A stretch of 64,000 nt of DNA. Origin: Rhodovulum bhavnagarense (GTDB lineage Bacteria; Pseudomonadota; Alphaproteobacteria; Rhodobacterales; Rhodobacteraceae). Positions within the stretch are counted from its first letter, which is position 1. Each line of letters opens with the position of its first letter. Both the position numbers and the translations under genes were made by a program. Below the pieces are notes generated by a model. The model was not told where the DNA came from. It was given only the letters and a program-made list of their open reading frames with translations, and did no database searches. The stretch is taken from NCBI RefSeq assembly GCF_004343505.1, contig NZ_SLXU01000001.1, positions 620,001-684,000 on the forward strand, given 5' to 3'. Shown in pieces: positions 62,608 to 64,000 of this stretch.

Positions 62608-64000
62608 ATGAAGCAGATGCGGTGCGCGGCGGCCCATCCCGGCCTTGGCGAGCGGGCTTTTGTCCGCATCGCCCGTAACGGATTCGGTGATGCGCTGAAT
62701 TCCTACCCCCATTCCATGGCCTGGTTCAAGGACCGCCTGGTGGTCGGCACAACGCGCAGCAACCTGTGCCTGTTCAAGGTCTCGAAGATCGAGAAGAAGC
62801 TGGACCGATGGCCGGTCGAATGTCCTGATTACGTTTACGACCTGGATATGCGGGCGCAGATCTGGTCGTTCGATCCGACCGAGGCTCGGCCGGGGGTGGA
62901 AAACTCCGGCTGGACGTTGCGCGCTCGCGCGCCCTGGATCGACGCGCAGGGTGAGAGGCTCCCGCGTGAATTGGGCTATCGCGGCATGTGTGTTTTCAAA
63001 GGGACCAGCGATCGGGAAGAATGCCTTTACGTCGCCACCTATACGCCGGCCAGGGGATTCGGCACGCGCATCCTGCGATCTGAGGATGGCATACGGTTCG
63101 ACGAGATCCCGATGCCAGAGGGGTTCGACCGGTCGGTCATCACGCTGCGCCTTGTTGTACCGTTCAAGGGGCGGCTGTTTACCAGCCCTACGGGCAAGGC
63201 GGGTGGTAATCCCAACCAGACCGGACAGGCGGTCATCTATGCCAGCGCCGATCCGGCCGGGGGATCGTGGGAGCCGGTGAACCTGCCCGGTTTCGGCGAT
63301 CCCGGTAATATCGGCATCTTCGAGATGGTTGGTTGCGGAGATTACCTTTACGCGGGCACCGGCAATCCGGCCGGCTACCAGATATGGCGCACCCGCGCCG
63401 AGGGGCCTGCGCCTTACGACTGGGATTGCGTGGTTACCAACGGGGCCTATCGCGGCCCGCTGAACCAGGGTGTCGCCTCTTTCGCGGTGCACCAGGGATT
63501 GGTCTATGCTGGCAGCGGTATTCAACATGGCGGCATTGATCGGGGGGCTGGAATCGGCCCTGCCGGGCCGGAACTGATCCGCATCCATGAAAACGGCCGG
63601 TGGGACCTGGTCGTGGGCAGTAGTCGCGATACACCCGAGGGCGCGCGCGCGCCGCTGTCGGGCTATACGCCGGGGTTCAACAACCTCTTCAACGGATATT
63701 TCTGGCAGATGGAAAGCCATGATGGCTGGCTTTACCTGGGCACCTTCGACTGGACCACGATGCTGCGCTATTCCGAGCGCGGAGCCTGGCCCGCGCCGTT
63801 TCGCAAGATGATCGAGCGGGTCGGTGTCGAAAAACTGGTGCAAACCCGGGGCGGTGCCGAGCTTTATCGTTCGCGCGATGGCGAGAATTGGCTGCCGGTC
63901 ACGACACAGGGCTTTGGGAACGCATTCAATTACGGTATCCGTACATTGCAGTCCACGCCATACGGTCTGGCGGTGGGCTTGGTGAACCCCTTTGGTCCGC
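62608..64000 (+). CDS. Seven-bladed beta-propeller-like protein, 3' end outside window
   Basis: Open frame of at least 464 codons from ATG 62608 (GAGGGGG upstream) to the window edge with no stop. No signal peptide. Seven recurrent blade segments of the form hydrophobic-x-x-x-G-x-L-Y-x-G-T are seen near residues 37 (FKDRLVVGTT), 127 (EECLYVATYT), 183 (FKGRLFTSPTG), 239 (GDYLYAGTGNP), 292 (QGLVYAGSG), 367 (DGWLYLGTFD) and 446 (PYGLAVGLVNP). Between them are Asp-box/BNR-like strands (ILRSEDG, IWRTRAEG, LYRSRDGENW). This suggests a glycan- or protein-binding propeller. Family not named; last member of the operon within view. Confidence 0.75.
   Translation, partial: MKQMRCAAAHPGLGERAFVRIARNGFGDALNSYPHSMAWFKDRLVVGTTRSNLCLFKVSKIEKKLDRWPVECPDYVYDLDMRAQIWSFDPTEARPGVENSGWTLRARAPWIDAQGERLPRELGYRGMCVFKGTSDREECLYVATYTPARGFGTRILRSEDGIRFDEIPMPEGFDRSVITLRLVVPFKGRLFTSPTGKAGGNPNQTGQAVIYASADPAGGSWEPVNLPGFGDPGNIGIFEMVGCGDYLYAGTGNPAGYQIWRTRAEGPAPYDWDCVVTNGAYRGPLNQGVASFAVHQGLVYAGSGIQHGGIDRGAGIGPAGPELIRIHENGRWDLVVGSSRDTPEGARAPLSGYTPGFNNLFNGYFWQMESHDGWLYLGTFDWTTMLRYSERGAWPAPFRKMIERVGVEKLVQTRGGAELYRSRDGENWLPVTTQGFGNAFNYGIRTLQSTPYGLAVGLVNPFGP

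Overview
The window is a GC-rich stretch of an alphaproteobacterial chromosome, almost certainly Rhodobacterales (Roseobacter/Rhodobacter group). The evidence is the gene order dusB-ntrBC-ntrYX-trkAH-hfq-hflX, a fused ispDF, sciP next to ctrA, NtrC and NtrX that lack the GAFTGA loop, and the run pyrH-frr-uppS-cdsA-dxr-rseP-bamA-skp-fabZ-lpxA-lpxI-lpxB. Coding density is high, many genes overlap by ATGA or TTGA, and most of the content is core chromosome. I see no tRNA, rRNA, CRISPR array, insertion sequence or prophage gene.

Layout. 1-13030: ispDF (cut by the left edge) diverges from a nitrogen and potassium block (dusB, ntrB, ntrC, ntrY, ntrX, trkA, trkH) followed by hfq-hflX. 13101-19326: a penicillin-acylase-family hydrolase, a beta-hydroxyacid dehydrogenase, the spermidine pair speD-speE behind a strongly structured leader, and rplM-rpsI with a clear terminator. 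19327-23480: an accessory locus with an XRE/cupin regulator divergent from an acyl-CoA ligase, a DsbA/FrnE-like protein and an MFS exporter. 23527-30900: a peptide/nickel-type ABC importer (binding protein, two permeases, fused double ATPase) with an AraC regulator upstream.

30999-44078: miaA diverges from a long envelope and isoprenoid operon. It makes UMP/UDP (pyrH), recycles ribosomes (frr), makes undecaprenyl-PP and CDP-diacylglycerol (uppS, cdsA), runs the MEP step (dxr), performs membrane proteolysis (rseP), assembles outer-membrane proteins (bamA, skp) and makes lipid A (fabZ, lpxA, lpxI, lpxB). A 41-codon membrane micro-ORF with an ideal ribosome binding site lies between rseP and bamA. 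44144-50785: mnmA, the cell-cycle pair sciP-ctrA with a near-perfect CtrA box in front of ctrA, then ligA-recG. 50853-54960: a small unknown protein, a PhoR-type kinase with no pst genes beside it, and katG with an AT-rich leader.

55097-64000: a dTDP-L-rhamnose operon (rfbC-rfbB-rfbD-rfbA), a small secreted EF-hand protein, and a tightly packed five-gene operon: TPR protein, a short alkaline-phosphatase/sulfatase-superfamily hydrolase with an altered active-site motif, a sulfotransferase, a 113-residue unknown, and a seven-bladed propeller-like protein running off the right edge. This last operon is the best candidate for an undescribed system, possibly concerned with sulfated surface glycans. 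That function is inferred from context only.
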